A stretch of DNA of 33,596 nucleotides from the NCBI GenBank assembly GCA_014730255.1, contig WJIQ01000132.1:1-33596 (forward strand). Reading direction: 5' to 3'. A program made the position numbers and the translations under genes. The notes under the pieces were generated by a model. It saw only the letters and a list, made by a program, of their open reading frames with translations. It did not search any database and was not told the origin of the DNA. This document shows, one piece after another, positions 6,976-17,958 of the stretch (positions are counted from its first letter, which is position 1; every line of letters begins with the position of its first letter). Origin of the DNA: a bacterium (GTDB lineage: Bacteria; Krumholzibacteriota; Krumholzibacteriia; LZORAL124-64-63).

Positions 6976-9069
6976 CTACCGGACCCAGCCCTCTCTCGTC
7001 ATGGTCTCTATCTGCAACGGATCCGTCGTCGGTGCCAGGCACGAACCCCGGTTGCAAACCCAGCCCGCCGCGTGGCCATCCATGGCCGCCTTGCCGTGGA
7101 CCGTCGGAGCGATCGCCACCAGCTCCGCGTCCGCCCCCTGCGCCGGCACCGGCAAGAGGACCACGGCCGGGGAGAGGCGGGGCGCGATCGCCCCCCAGAG
7201 CGACGCGAAGCCGGCGTCGTCCGGATCTCCCGCCACGATCACCTCGTGGAGCGGCCCCTCCAGACGGAGCGCCACGTCGAGCCAGCCCGCCATCTCGAGC
7301 CCGGCCGCCTCGATCAGGCGGCCATGCCTCGAGAGTTCTCGCGACACCAGCTCGGCGGCCCCGGTGTCGCCCGTGATCGTGCCGTGCGTGAGGATCAGGT
7401 CGAGCATGGCCGAGCAGCCGCCCGGAACCACGCTGTCCGTCAGATCCACCCGACGGCCCAGCGGGGCATCGCCACCGCCGGGAGCAGTATACCACAGACC
7501 GTCTCGACGCGCAAAATCGTCGCGCACGATATCAACAATCTCGCTCGCCCACGCCAGGTGCGCGGCCTCGCCGGTGAGCTGGAAGAGGTCCAGCAGGCCG
7601 CGTCCGAGCAGCGCGTAATCCTCGAGGGTGCCGGCGCCGACGGTCCTCTCGCCGTCGCTCGAGCGCGCGAGGCGCCCATCCCCGGCCCGGTGCCTCCCAC
7701 GCAGGAAGGCGGCGATGGCCTCGGCGCGGGCGCGGAAATCGGCGCGACCGGTGGCGAGCGCTCCCCGGGCGAAGGCCGAGAGGGCCAGGCCGTTCCAGGC
7801 GGTGATCACCTTGCGATCCAGGCCGGGGGCGATGCGTTCGTCGCGCACGGCGCGCAGCCGCTCGCGATGGCGCCCGAACAGCGCCGCGACGTCCTCGGCG
7901 GACCGGTCGTGGTGGTCGGCGATCCGCGCCGCGTCCGACCGGCGCGTCACGACGCTCGTCCCGTGCTCGAAGTTGCCGGCCCCGGTCACCCCGAGCAGCG
8001 CCGCGAGCGGCGGGCCGTCCCGGTCCCCCACCGCCCCGGCGATCTGGTCCGGCGACCAGACGTAATAGGTGCCCTCCTCGCCCCCGCTGTCGGCGTCGAA
8101 GCTGGCGTAGACCGCACCCTCGGGACCGGTCATCTCGCGGTCGAGGAACTCCAGGACGTCCACCCCGACCGCCGTGTGGTCAGCGCGGCCCAGCGCGGCG
8201 CCGGCCTCGAGGTAGAGGCTGGCCAGCTGCGCGTTGTCGTAGAGCATCTTCTCGAAGTGCGGCACGGTCCAGTCGCGGTCGACGGTGTAGCGGTGGAACC
8301 CCCCGCCGACGTGGTCGTAGAGCCCGCCCCGGGCCATGGCGTCGAGCGTGCCGTCCAGCATCCGCTCGACCGTCGGGTCGGCGGTCTTGCGGTACCAGTG
8401 CAGCAGGAAGGTCCAGCGCACGGGCACCGGGAACTTCATCGGGGCCTCGAAACCGCCATGCTCGGCGTCGTATGCGTCGGCCGTGCGGGCGACCGCACGC
8501 GCCAGCCATCCCTCGTCCAGCTCGCCCGCCGCGCGGACGTCCGGCTCGGCCCGGATCGAGGCCGCCAGCCGCCGCGCCTGCTCCTCCAGCTCGTCGGGCC
8601 GGTCGCGCCAGAGGGCGACGATCTGCTCGAGCAGCGAGAGGAACTGGGGTCGCGGGAAATACGTACCGCCGAAGAAGGGCTCGAGGTCGGGGGTCAGGAA
8701 GACCGACATCGGCCAGCCGCCGCGGCCGGTCAGACGCTGCACCGCCTCCATGTAGGTGGCGTCGATCACCGGCCGCTCCTCGCGGTCGACCTTGATGCTC
8801 ACGAAGTGCCGGTTGAGCACCTCGGCGACATCCTCGTGCTCGAAGACCTCGTCCTCCATCACGTGGCACCAGTGGCACGAGCTGTAGCCGCTGCTCAGGA
8901 AGATCGGCCGGTTCGTGCGCCCGGCGAGCGCGAGCGCCTCGTCCCCCCAGGGATGCCAGTCGACGGGGTTGCGGGCGTGCTGGCGCAGGTAGAGCGACGG
9001 CTCGTCCTGCAGGCGGTTGCCGTCGCGGCGAACGTCGGCGGGCGGACGGTAACCGGTGGTCTCGCTCAT
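6976..9069 (-). CDS. DUF255/YyaL-like protein: thioredoxin-like domain plus alpha-barrel
   Basis: A 697-residue member of the DUF255/SPATA20/YyaL family. The N-terminal thioredoxin-like domain holds N-P-V-D-W-H-P-W-G and the active-site-like S-C-H-W-C-H-V-M (Cys65 and Cys68), then D-R-E-E-R-P and G-G-W-P-M-S-V-F-L. The rest is an (alpha/alpha)-barrel-like region with [10 protein letters not shown] and Y-D-N-A-Q-L-A motifs, and a final cysteine pair, V-C-N-R-G-S-C, typical of the family. There is no signal peptide, so it is cytosolic. A redox or sugar-related role has been suggested for the family but its reaction is not established. GAGAGGAGG precedes the ATG. It diverges from the A-type Fe-S carrier gene across an AT-rich gap of about 160 bases (9070-9226), in which I could not settle on a promoter. 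Confidence 0.9.
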   Translation of the reverse strand: MSETTGYRPPADVRRDGNRLQDEPSLYLRQHARNPVDWHPWGDEALALAGRTNRPIFLSSGYSSCHWCHVMEDEVFEHEDVAEVLNRHFVSIKVDREERPVIDATYMEAVQRLTGRGGWPMSVFLTPDLEPFFGGTYFPRPQFLSLLEQIVALWRDRPDELEEQARRLAASIRAEPDVRAAGELDEGWLARAVARTADAYDAEHGGFEAPMKFPVPVRWTFLLHWYRKTADPTVERMLDGTLDAMARGGLYDHVGGGFHRYTVDRDWTVPHFEKMLYDNAQLASLYLEAGAALGRADHTAVGVDVLEFLDREMTGPEGAVYASFDADSGGEEGTYYVWSPDQIAGAVGDRDGPPLAALLGVTGAGNFEHGTSVVTRRSDAARIADHHDRSAEDVAALFGRHRERLRAVRDERIAPGLDRKVITAWNGLALSAFARGALATGRADFRARAEAIAAFLRGRHRAGDGRLARSSDGERTVGAGTLEDYALLGRGLLDLFQLTGEAAHLAWASEIVDIVRDDFARRDGLWYTAPGGGDAPLGRRVDLTDSVVPGGCSAMLDLILTHGTITGDTGAAELVSRELSRHGRLIEAAGLEMAGWLDVALRLEGPLHEVIVAGDPDDAGFASLWGAIAPRLSPAVVLLPVPAQGADAELVAIAPTVHGKAAMDGHAAGWVCNRGSCLAPTTDPLQIETMTREGWVR

Positions 9070-9226
9070 CGGACGCCTCCTCTCGGTCGGGCACGCCCCG
9101 GTCGAGATCGCGCTTGCGGATCCGGGGCGAGCGTATTTCTTATGTATACCTTTTTGGTCGTCATTTAGCCACGTCCGCGTCGCGCGGCGTTCACGCGGCG
9201 CGGGTCACCCCGGGAGACAGGACGCG

Positions 9227-9556
9227 ATGATCAACCTCACCGAGACCGCGGTCGCCGAGTTCTCGCGACTGATGCAGGACCAGGAGACCCCCGAGGCCGT
9301 CGTACGGATCGGCGTCGAGACGGGTGGATGCTCGGGCCTGCAGTACAACATGGACTTCGACCCCGGCGGCGTCGCCGACGGCGACGAGGTCTTCGAGCAG
9401 CCTGGCGGTCTGAAGGTCGTCGTCGACCGCGAGCAGCTGATGTACCTCGACGGGTTGACCGTCGATTTCTCGACCAAGCTGATGGGTGGCGGATTCCGCT
9501 TCGAAAACCCAAATGCCGCGCGGAGTTGCGGCTGCGGGACGTCGTTCAAGCTGTAG
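9227..9556 (+). CDS. A-type iron-sulfur carrier protein (IscA/ErpA/SufA family)
   Basis: A 109-residue HesB/IscA-family protein, full length. Three conserved cysteines for cluster binding are Cys35 (G-G-C-S-G-L-Q-Y) and Cys101/Cys103 (S-C-G-C-G-T-S-F near the C-terminus). The protein accepts a 2Fe-2S or 4Fe-4S cluster from the assembly scaffold and hands it to client enzymes in the cytosol. Which of IscA, ErpA or SufA it is cannot be decided from sequence alone. The start at 9227 follows GGGAGACAGGA; a longer in-frame ATG at 9056 reaches into the DUF255 gene and is rejected. It lies just upstream of the ACIII genes, whose ActB subunit carries several Fe-S clusters, so a supply role for them is plausible but inferred. 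Confidence 0.92.
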   Translation: MINLTETAVAEFSRLMQDQETPEAVVRIGVETGGCSGLQYNMDFDPGGVADGDEVFEQPGGLKVVVDREQLMYLDGLTVDFSTKLMGGGFRFENPNAARSCGCGTSFKL

Positions 9557-9747
9557 TCGACGCCCCTGCCCGGCCTATCCCGGTCCAGAATCTACTTGTA
9601 TCCGGGTGGCGCCTCCTTCAAATTGGCTGTTAAATGACCGCCGATCAGCCGCTCACCCGTGCCGGTCGGCGGTCCGGCCTAGCCCCAGGCCAGCCGCAGT
9701 CAACGTTTGATCGTCTGGTTCGCATCCCGTACGAACTGGCCCCCACT

Positions 9748-9762
9748 GGAGGACGCCCTTTG
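9748..9762 (+). promoter_or_regulatory. Ribosome-binding site and TTG start that decide actA
   Basis: GGAGG (9748-9752), seven bases, then TTG (9760-9762). The alternative in-frame ATG at 9634 has no Shine-Dalgarno sequence and adds 42 residues without family character. The gap 9557-9759 otherwise shows no gene; a weak TTGATC-N17-TACGAA promoter-like pair lies near 9710-9738. Confidence 0.6.
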
Positions 9763-10473
9763 GCCGACGACCCCGTGAAGGGCTCCGGTGCGCCCGCTGA
9801 GGAGCAGCACGACAGCCACTCGAAGCGCCCGTTTCTCTTTCCCCGCTGGACGAACCTCATGGGCCCCCTGTCCGGGGTCATCGCCATCGGCGGCATCGTC
9901 TACCTCGCCGTGCTCGTGACGGCGGTGTTCCATCCCCGCAACTCGGCCATCGGCTACATGCCCGAGCAGCCCGTGCCGTACAGCCATGCCCTGCACGTCG
10001 GGGAGCTGGGCATGGACTGCCGCTACTGCCACAACACGGTCGACGAGGCGGCCCATGCCAGCGTCCCCACGGCCGAGGTCTGCATGAACTGCCACAAGTC
10101 CGTGCACACCGAGAGCCCGAAGCTGCTGCCGGTGCGGGAGGCGTACGCCAACGGCACGGTCATCGAGTGGGTCAAGGTCCACGACCTGGCCGACTACGCG
10201 TACTTCGACCACAGCGCCCACGTCAACGCGGGCGTCGGCTGCGTCAGCTGCCACGGGCGGGTCGATCGCATGGAGGTGGTCTGGCAGGAGGAGAAGCTCA
10301 CCATGAGCTGGTGCCTGGACTGCCACCGCGATCCCGAACCGCACCTGCGCCCGCGCGACCAGGTCACGAACATGGAATGGGTGCCCGACGAGGAACCGGC
10401 CGTGCTCGGCGCCCGCCTGCGCGAGATGCACGACATCAACCCGAGCACCGACTGCACGACCTGTCACCGGTGA
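9760..10473 (+). CDS. actA: ActA, pentahaem cytochrome c subunit of alternative complex III
   Basis: A 237-residue multihaem cytochrome. Five C-x-x-C-H motifs are present: Cys87 (CRYCH), Cys108 (CMNCH), Cys161 (CVSCH), Cys185 (CLDCH) and Cys232 (CTTCH, four residues from the end). An uncleaved-looking membrane anchor (about residues 30-52) follows the F-P-R-W-T-N element, so the haem part lies in the periplasm. ActA belongs to ACIII, the quinol oxidase complex unrelated to bc1, and forms part of the haem wire. It is the first gene of the act block, 41 bases before actB. The TTG start is chosen on ribosome-binding-site evidence; a start at 9634 would give 279 residues. Confidence 0.92.
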   Translation: MADDPVKGSGAPAEEQHDSHSKRPFLFPRWTNLMGPLSGVIAIGGIVYLAVLVTAVFHPRNSAIGYMPEQPVPYSHALHVGELGMDCRYCHNTVDEAAHASVPTAEVCMNCHKSVHTESPKLLPVREAYANGTVIEWVKVHDLADYAYFDHSAHVNAGVGCVSCHGRVDRMEVVWQEEKLTMSWCLDCHRDPEPHLRPRDQVTNMEWVPDEEPAVLGARLREMHDINPSTDCTTCHR

Positions 10474-10513
10474 GCCGCGCGCGGCGCTCGCGCCGGCGAC
10501 GACGGAGGATTCC

Positions 10514-13500
10514 ATGACCACGGCGAACAACGCCAAGCTCAACGGCCGCGGATACTGGCGCAGCCTCGAGGAACTGGCCCAGAGCGACGAATTCCAGCGG
10601 CACGTCGACAAGGAGTTCCCGGGCGGCATCGAGCGATCGTCCGAAGGCGTCAACCGGCGCCGGTTCCTGCAGATCATGGCGGCCTCGACCGCCATGGCCG
10701 GCCTGGCCGGCTGCCGCTGGCCCGAGGAGACGATCGTCCCGTTCGCCCGGCGCCCCGAGGGTTTCACGCCCGGCGTCGCGCGCCACTTCGCCACCGCCCT
10801 CGAGCACGGCGGCGTCGGCCAGGCGCTGCTGGCCACCAGTTACGATGGCCGTCCGATCAAGGTCGACGGCAACCCCGACCACCCCTGGAGCCTGGGAGCG
10901 GCGACGGCGCAGACGCAGGCATCGGTCCTGGATCTCTGGGACGTCGAGCGCAGCCGCACCGTCGTCCGGCACGGCCAGAACCAGGCGGTCTCTGCCACCT
11001 GGGACGATTTCGCCGCCTTCGCGAGCGAGCAATTCGAGCGGCTCGCCGGTGTGCGCGGCCGTGGCCTGGCCGTCCTCGGCGAGGCCAGCAGTTCGCCCAC
11101 GCGGCGCCGCCTGCGCGAGGAGCTGCAGCGGCGCTTCCCGGAGATGCGCTGGTTCCAGCACGACCCCGTCGACGACCGCGCCCGGCTCGAGGGATCCGCC
11201 CGCGCCTTCGGCTCCCCGATGCGCGACGTCCCCCACCTGGAGAAGGCCCGCATCGTGGCCGATTTCGATGCCGACCTGCTCCATCGTCATCCGGCCGCGC
11301 TGCGCAACGCCCGCATGTTCGGCCGCCGCCGCCGCCCCGAGCGCGACACCATGAGCCGTGTCTACGCGTTCGAGCCCACGCTGAGCCACACCGGCGTGGT
11401 CGCCGACCATCGCGTGCCGGTGCCGCACAGCCGGATCCCCGCCGCCCTCGGCGCCCTCGCCGTGACCCTCGTCGACGCGCACGGGCTCGCGTTGCCGGCC
11501 GCATCCGGCCTCACCGCGGCCGACCTGGCGACGTTCCGGGGCGGGTTCGAGCGCATGGCCGAGATCGAGGCGCTCGCCAGCGACCTCGTCGCCCATCGCG
11601 GCCAGGGCCTGATCACCGTCGGCGAGCGGCAACCCGCCGGCGCCCACCATCTCGCCCACGTCCTGAACGCCGCGCTCGGCAACCTGGGCGAGACGGTCAC
11701 CATGCGGCCGGCCGCCGCGCCGGACGCCGACCTCGCCGCGCTGCGCGAGGCCCTTCTGGGCGGCCGGGTCGACACGCTGGTGATCCTGGGCACCAACCCG
11801 ATGGCCACCGCTCCGGCCGACCTGCCGTTCGGCGAGGCCCTCGCGGCCGCACCGACGACGATCCACCTCTCCGAGCACCGCGACGGCACCAGCCAGCGCT
11901 GCCAGTGGCACCTGCCGCGCACCCACTACCTCGAGTGCTGGGGCGACGCGCAGGCGGCCGACGGCAGCCTGCTCGCCGTGCAGCCGCTGATCGAGCCGCT
12001 GTTCGGTAGCCGCTCCGACCTCGAGGTGTTGGCCATGATGCTCGGTGCCGCCCCGCCGCGCGGCCACGACCTCGTCCGCACGACCTTCCATCGCCGCACC
12101 GGCGGGACGGGCGATGCGCCCCGGAACGACGACCGGTTCGAGGAACGCTGGCGTCGCTTCCTCCACGACGGCTTCCTGGCCGCCGAGGCGGCCCCGGCGC
12201 CGCGCCTGCGGTCGGCGAGCCTCGATCTCCCGCTCGACGACGGACCATCGGACGACGACCTGGAGCTGCTGATCACCGCCGACAGCCGGCTGCACGACGG
12301 CCGGTACGCCGACAACGCCTGGCTGCAGGAGATGCCCGATCACGCGACCAAGGTCGTGTGGGACAACGTCGCCTCGCTGAGCCCGAACACCGCCGACCGG
12401 CTCGGTGTGCGGCACGGCGACGTGGTCGAGGTCGCCTGGCGGGGACGCCAGGTCGAGCTGCCGGCGTACGTCCTGCCCGGCCAGGCGTCGAACACCGTCG
12501 TCGTGACCCTCGGCTACGGCCGGGAGGATTGCGGGCCGGTGGGCCGCGGCGTGGGCAGCGACTGCTACCGGCTGCGCGGCCAGGACGCCCCCCACGGAGG
12601 ATCGGGCGCGACCGTGCGCAAGACCGGTCGCACCCATGAGCTGGCCTGCACGCAGGATCACCACGCCATCGATCCCACGGGCTACCAGGAGCGCGAGCAG
12701 CGCGTCGGCGCGCTCGTCCGCGAGGGCGACCTCGACCATTACCTGGAGCACCCCGAGTTCGTCGATCACCTCGGCATCCATCATCCGCCGCTGAAGTCGC
12801 TCTGGGAGGAATTCGACTACACCGGCCACAAGTGGGGCATGTCCATCGACCTCTCCCGCTGCACCGGCTGCAACGCCTGCCAGGTCGCCTGTCAGAGCGA
12901 GAACAACATCCCGGTCGTGGGCAAGAAGGAAGTCGGCATGAGCCGCGAGATGCAGTGGATCCGCATCGATCGCTACTTCCAGGGCGATCCCGAGGATCCG
13001 CAGGTCGCCACCCAGCCGGTCGCCTGCGTGCACTGCGAGCTCGCCCCCTGCGAGGGGGTCTGCCCGGTGGCCGCGACCGTGCACACGGACGAGGGGCTGA
13101 ACGCGATGGTCTACAACCGTTGCGTCGGCACCCGGTACTGCGCCAACAACTGCCCCTACAAGGTCCGGCGGTTCAATTTCTTCGAGAACAACGGCGAGAT
13201 GACCGAGGGCGAGAAGATGCGCGCCAACCCCGAGGTCACCCTCCGGGCCCGCGGCGTCATGGAGAAGTGCACCTACTGCGTGCAGCGGATCCAGTCGGCC
13301 AAGATCACCGCCGGCAACGAGCGGCGCCCGCTCGAGGACGGCGAGATCACGCCCGCCTGCGCACAGACCTGCCCGACCGAGGCCATCGTCTTCGGCGACC
13401 TGAACGACCCCGAGAGCCGGGTGAGCAAGCTGCGCGCCGAGAAGCGCAGCTACGACCTGCTCGCCTACCTGAACATCAAGCCGCGCACCAGCTACATGGC

Positions 13501-13621
13501 GCGCATCCGCAACCCGCACCCGTCGCTGGCCGAGCCCGACGATCACGGCGCCCATCACGGTGCCGGCGAGAAGGGCCACGGTGACGGGCACGGGCACGAC
13601 GACGACCACGGCGGTCACTAG
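10514..13621 (+). CDS. actB: ActB, molybdopterin-oxidoreductase-like/Fe-S fusion subunit of alternative complex III
   Basis: A 1035-residue fusion. A twin-arginine signal sits at R-R-R-F-L-Q (Arg48-50) and is followed by the A-A-S-T-A-M-A-G-L-A-G-C segment, so the protein is exported folded or stays membrane-tethered. Residues about 60-700 resemble the large subunit of molybdopterin oxidoreductases. In known ACIII this part has no molybdenum cofactor. From about 776 an HybA-like ferredoxin domain holds four cysteine clusters: R-C-T-G-C-N-A-C (Cys783 on), C-V-H-C (838 on) with the following C-V-G-T-R-Y-C-A-N-N-C-P, C-T-Y-C (919 on) and A-C-A-Q-T-C-P (949 on). The end is His/Asp-rich. GGAGG precedes the ATG. 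It shuttles electrons from the quinol site to the ActA/ActE haems. Confidence 0.95.
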   Translation: MTTANNAKLNGRGYWRSLEELAQSDEFQRHVDKEFPGGIERSSEGVNRRRFLQIMAASTAMAGLAGCRWPEETIVPFARRPEGFTPGVARHFATALEHGGVGQALLATSYDGRPIKVDGNPDHPWSLGAATAQTQASVLDLWDVERSRTVVRHGQNQAVSATWDDFAAFASEQFERLAGVRGRGLAVLGEASSSPTRRRLREELQRRFPEMRWFQHDPVDDRARLEGSARAFGSPMRDVPHLEKARIVADFDADLLHRHPAALRNARMFGRRRRPERDTMSRVYAFEPTLSHTGVVADHRVPVPHSRIPAALGALAVTLVDAHGLALPAASGLTAADLATFRGGFERMAEIEALASDLVAHRGQGLITVGERQPAGAHHLAHVLNAALGNLGETVTMRPAAAPDADLAALREALLGGRVDTLVILGTNPMATAPADLPFGEALAAAPTTIHLSEHRDGTSQRCQWHLPRTHYLECWGDAQAADGSLLAVQPLIEPLFGSRSDLEVLAMMLGAAPPRGHDLVRTTFHRRTGGTGDAPRNDDRFEERWRRFLHDGFLAAEAAPAPRLRSASLDLPLDDGPSDDDLELLITADSRLHDGRYADNAWLQEMPDHATKVVWDNVASLSPNTADRLGVRHGDVVEVAWRGRQVELPAYVLPGQASNTVVVTLGYGREDCGPVGRGVGSDCYRLRGQDAPHGGSGATVRKTGRTHELACTQDHHAIDPTGYQEREQRVGALVREGDLDHYLEHPEFVDHLGIHHPPLKSLWEEFDYTGHKWGMSIDLSRCTGCNACQVACQSENNIPVVGKKEVGMSREMQWIRIDRYFQGDPEDPQVATQPVACVHCELAPCEGVCPVAATVHTDEGLNAMVYNRCVGTRYCANNCPYKVRRFNFFENNGEMTEGEKMRANPEVTLRARGVMEKCTYCVQRIQSAKITAGNERRPLEDGEITPACAQTCPTEAIVFGDLNDPESRVSKLRAEKRSYDLLAYLNIKPRTSYMARIRNPHPSLAEPDDHGAHHGAGEKGHGDGHGHDDDHGGH

Positions 13622-13676
13622 ACCGCGATCACCGCGGCGGCCGGGAGCCGCCGCGCCAGAGACCGGAGCCTGACGC

Positions 13677-15134
13677 ATGAACCGCGCCTCCGCCACGACC
13701 GGGATGGACGCCCCGCCCGCCTACGATCCGTCCAGGCCCACACCGCTGGTGCTGGGAGACGAGACGTTCACCAGCATCACCGACAAGGTGTGCGGGATCG
13801 TCGAGCAGCCGAGACCGCCGAAGGCCTGGTATGCCGCGATCACGATCACCGGCGCGACCACCCTCCTGCTGTTCGCCATGCTCTTCCACCTGATCACCAC
13901 GGGTGTCGGTGTCTGGGGCGTCAACAGCACGGTGGGCTGGGGCTGGGCGATCGTGAACTTCGTCTTCTGGGTCGGCATCGGCCACGCGGGCACGCTGATC
14001 TCGGCGATCCTCTTCCTGCTGCGCCAGCGCTGGCGCACGAGCATCAACCGGTTCGCCGAGGCCATGACCATCTTCGCGGTGGTCTGCGCGGGCATCTTCC
14101 CCGCCGTCCACGTCGGCCGCGTCTGGCTCGTGCACTGGCTGTTCCCCCTGCCGAACTACCAGGCGATGTGGCCCCAGTTCCGCAGCCCGCTGCTGTGGGA
14201 CGTGTTCGCCGTCGGCACCTACGCCACCGTCTCGCTGCTGTTCTGGTACACGGGCATGGTGCCCGACCTGGCCACGCTGCGCGACCGCGCCACGAGCAAG
14301 GTGCGCAAGATGGCCTACGGCATCTTCGCCATCGGCTGGCGGGGCAGCCACCGCCACTGGCACCGGTACGAGAAGGCCTACCTGCTGCTGGCCGGTCTGG
14401 CGACGCCGCTGGTGCTGTCGGTGCACTCGGTGGTGTCGTTCGACTTCGCGGTCAGCGTCATCCCCGGCTGGCACACCACGATCTTCCCGCCCTACTTCGT
14501 GGCGGGCGCGGTGTTCTCCGGCTTCGCGATGGTGGGGACGTGCCTGGTGCCGGCCCGGCAGTGGTTCGGCCTGAAGCCGTTCATCACCATGCACCACCTC
14601 GACAACATGAACAAGATCATCCTGGCGACCGGCTCGATGGTGGGCTACGCGTACGCCATGGAGTTCTTCATCGCCTGGTACGGCGGCAATCCCAACGAGA
14701 GCTTCGCCTTCGTCAACCGCGCCTTCGGCCCCTACGCCTGGGCCTACTGGATCATGGTCACGTGCAACGTGATCTCGCCCCAGCTCTTCTGGTTCAAGAA
14801 GATCCGCCACTCGCTGCCGGCGATGTGGATCATCTACATCTTCGTGAACATCGGCATGTGGTTCGAGCGCTTCGTGATCACCGTCACCTCGCTCAGCCGG
14901 GACTTCCTGCCCTCGAGCTGGCAGTACTACCAGCCGACCATGATCGACATCCTCACCTTCCTGGGCAGCTTCGGGCTCTTCTTCACGCTGGTGCTGCTCT
15001 TCGTGCGGTTCCTCCCCATGGTGGCCATGGCCGAGGTCAAGACGGTGATGCCGACCGAGGACGCGATCTCGGGCGCCGGCCACCCGGCGGGCGACTACCA
15101 CGGCGACATCCCCTACGATCCGAGGGAGGACTAG
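13677..15134 (+). CDS. actC: ActC, NrfD/PsrC-like membrane subunit of alternative complex III
   Basis: A 485-residue polytopic protein of the NrfD/PsrC family with about ten hydrophobic helices. The N-terminal [13 protein letters not shown] element is characteristic of ActC. Family knowledge places quinol binding and possible proton transfer in this subunit. Acidic and histidine residues lie in helices, for example [12 protein letters not shown] and the later M-H-H-L-D-N-M-N-K. The ATG at 13677 follows a GGAG site. It is two bases from actD and 55 from actB, inside the act operon. ActC and ActF are homologous in ACIII, and both are present here. Confidence 0.95.
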   Translation: MNRASATTGMDAPPAYDPSRPTPLVLGDETFTSITDKVCGIVEQPRPPKAWYAAITITGATTLLLFAMLFHLITTGVGVWGVNSTVGWGWAIVNFVFWVGIGHAGTLISAILFLLRQRWRTSINRFAEAMTIFAVVCAGIFPAVHVGRVWLVHWLFPLPNYQAMWPQFRSPLLWDVFAVGTYATVSLLFWYTGMVPDLATLRDRATSKVRKMAYGIFAIGWRGSHRHWHRYEKAYLLLAGLATPLVLSVHSVVSFDFAVSVIPGWHTTIFPPYFVAGAVFSGFAMVGTCLVPARQWFGLKPFITMHHLDNMNKIILATGSMVGYAYAMEFFIAWYGGNPNESFAFVNRAFGPYAWAYWIMVTCNVISPQLFWFKKIRHSLPAMWIIYIFVNIGMWFERFVITVTSLSRDFLPSSWQYYQPTMIDILTFLGSFGLFFTLVLLFVRFLPMVAMAEVKTVMPTEDAISGAGHPAGDYHGDIPYDPRED

Positions 15135-15136
15135 AC

Positions 15137-15688
15137 GTGACGCGCGACGATCGATTCTTCGGCCTGCTGGTGGAGTTCGCCGACCCGACCCGCCTCGAGC
15201 ATGCGTGCGAGAAGGTCCGCGATGCGGGGTTCGAGCACTGGGACGCTCATACGCCGTTCCCGGTCCACGGCATGGACGCGGCCATGGGCATCAAGGGCAC
15301 GCGTCTGCCCTGGATCGTCCTCGTCGGCGGCCTGACCGGCATGGCGGCCGCGTTGCTCATGATCTGGTGGATGAACGCGGTCGACTACCCCTACATCATC
15401 TCGGGCAAGCCGCTGTTCGGCTGGCCGGCCGCCGTCCCGGTGACGTTCGAGCTGACGGTGCTCTTCTCGGCCTTCGCCACGTTCTTCGGCATGTGGGGCC
15501 TCAATGGCATGCCGCGCCTGAGCCACCCCCTGTTCAGCAACGAGCGCTTCAAGCGGGCGACCACCGACCGCTTCTTCATCGTCGTCGAGAAGACCGATCC
15601 GCAGTTCGAGATCGCGAAGACCCGGGCGTTCCTCGAGAGCCTCGGCGGCCTGGCCGTCGAGGAGATCCACGACCGGGCGGAGGACTGA
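15137..15688 (+). CDS. actD: ActD, two-helix membrane subunit of alternative complex III (DUF3341)
   Basis: A 183-residue DUF3341-type protein. A soluble N-terminal domain of about 55 residues (F-G-L-L-V-E-F, then W-D-A-H-T-P-F-P-V-H-G-M-D) is followed by two membrane helices (about 58-77 and 96-116), then a soluble tail with E-K-T-D-P-Q-F. This is the standard ActD plan. Its role in ACIII is structural, possibly proton-conducting through its two helices. The start is a GTG at 15137, two bases after the actC stop, with GGAGG upstream. Its stop is one base before actE. Confidence 0.93.
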   Translation: MTRDDRFFGLLVEFADPTRLEHACEKVRDAGFEHWDAHTPFPVHGMDAAMGIKGTRLPWIVLVGGLTGMAAALLMIWWMNAVDYPYIISGKPLFGWPAAVPVTFELTVLFSAFATFFGMWGLNGMPRLSHPLFSNERFKRATTDRFFIVVEKTDPQFEIAKTRAFLESLGGLAVEEIHDRAED

Positions 15689-15689
15689 G

Positions 15690-16343
15690 ATGCCCCGACC
15701 ACTGATCTTCACCGGCCTGATCCTGCTGTCGCTGACGCTGGTCCCGATGGCCTGCATCGTCAAGAACTGGAACAACCCGGAGAAGACGAGCACCCGGATC
15801 CAGATCGTGCCGGACATGGACAACCAGCCGAAGTTCAAGACGCAGACGGTCAATGCGTTCTTCGACGACGGCCGCGCCATGCGCCGCTGGCCCGAGGGCA
15901 CCGTCGCGCGCGGCCTGCTGCGTGACGACCGCCAGTACGAGTACGGCCTGGCCGCCGACGACGACACGACCTTCACCGCCGAGTTCCCCGTCCCGGTGAC
16001 CGAGGCGTTGCTGGCCCGCGGACAGGAGCAGTACGACGTCTATTGCGCGACGTGCCACGGCCTGGCCGGCGCGGGCGACGGCATGACCCACCGCCGTGCC
16101 GAGGAGCTGGCCCAGGGCACGTGGACCCCGCCGACCGACCTCGCCACCGAGACCGTCGTCGGCCGGACCCACGGCCACCTCTACAACACGATCGCCAACG
16201 GCATCCGGAACATGCCGGCCTACGGCCATCAGATCGAGGTCGAGGATCGCTGGGCCATCGTGGCCTACGTCCGGGCCCTGCAGCGGGCCCGCACCGCCAC
16301 CCTCGACGACGTGCCCGAGGAGAACCGGCGCACCCTGCGCTGA
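15690..16343 (+). CDS. actE: ActE, monohaem cytochrome c subunit of alternative complex III
   Basis: A 217-residue cytochrome c with one haem motif, C-A-T-C-H, followed by G-L-A-G-A-G-D-G and a likely axial methionine in N-M-P-A-Y. The N-terminal hydrophobic stretch ends L-V-P-M-A-C; this could be a lipoprotein site, as in other ActE proteins, but it fits the lipobox poorly (Pro at -3). It faces the periplasm and is the expected electron exit of ACIII towards the oxidase. The C-terminal helix W-A-I-V-A-Y-V-R-A-L-Q is typical of class I cytochromes. ATG follows the actD TGA by one base, which indicates coupled translation. Confidence 0.93.
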   Translation: MPRPLIFTGLILLSLTLVPMACIVKNWNNPEKTSTRIQIVPDMDNQPKFKTQTVNAFFDDGRAMRRWPEGTVARGLLRDDRQYEYGLAADDDTTFTAEFPVPVTEALLARGQEQYDVYCATCHGLAGAGDGMTHRRAEELAQGTWTPPTDLATETVVGRTHGHLYNTIANGIRNMPAYGHQIEVEDRWAIVAYVRALQRARTATLDDVPEENRRTLR

Positions 16344-16357
16344 CCCAGGAGACTGAC

Positions 16358-17575
<1,218 letters not shown>

Positions 17576-17600
17576 TCCGATCCCGGAGGACCGACCCGTC

Positions 17601-17888
17601 ATGACCGCCGCGAAGGAAAACCTCGACACCGGTGCCATCGTCACCATCGGCGTGCTGCTGGTGGTCCTGACCTTCGTGCTTATCTTGCTCGTCGAGGGCT
17701 GGTTCTACCAGGCCCAGCACGAGGAGTACGTGCGCAAGGTCATCGAGCCGCGATCGGACAAGCTCGCCTCGGCGCTGGCCGAGCAGCAGGAAGCGCTGCA
17801 CACCTACCGGGTCGTCGACCCGAAGGCCGGCACGGTGGCCATCCCGATCGAGCGCGCCATGGAACTCGTCGTGCGCGAGGGACTTTAG
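17601..17888 (+). CDS. Small one-helix membrane protein of the act/cox operon, unassigned
   Basis: A 95-residue protein with a single membrane helix (about residues 12-31, rich in V, L and I). A charged region with E-E-Y-V-R-K-V-I-E-P-R-S-D-K follows, and then a tail ending V-A-I-P-I-E-R-A-M-E-L-V-V-R-E. There is no haem or metal motif. It is 25 bases after actF and 70 before sco, with GGAGG upstream, so it is cotranscribed. Its topology suggests a small accessory subunit, in the position where an extra one-helix subunit (ActG-like) could sit, or a linker with the oxidase. I cannot assign it to a family, and the I-P-I-x-R-A-M tail is the best feature for a search. Confidence 0.85.
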   Translation: MTAAKENLDTGAIVTIGVLLVVLTFVLILLVEGWFYQAQHEEYVRKVIEPRSDKLASALAEQQEALHTYRVVDPKAGTVAIPIERAMELVVREGL

Positions 17889-17958
17889 TTCACGAGTGGA
17901 TCCGGGGGCGGTCGCCAGACCTCGCGCCCGGCCACGGCCACCGTTGAGGAGCCCCGAC

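Noticed and set aside
9634-9759. Longer actA from an ATG at 9634
   Set aside because: No Shine-Dalgarno sequence and no family-like residues; the TTG at 9760 has GGAGG at seven bases. Not fully excluded.
10514-12835. ActB as an active molybdenum enzyme
   Set aside because: Context and the fused HybA-like domain are those of ACIII, whose ActB is known to lack the molybdenum cofactor.
10436-13696. Antisense open frame of over 1000 codons opposite actB
   Set aside because: Composition is that of a GC-driven shadow; actB has full domain and motif support.
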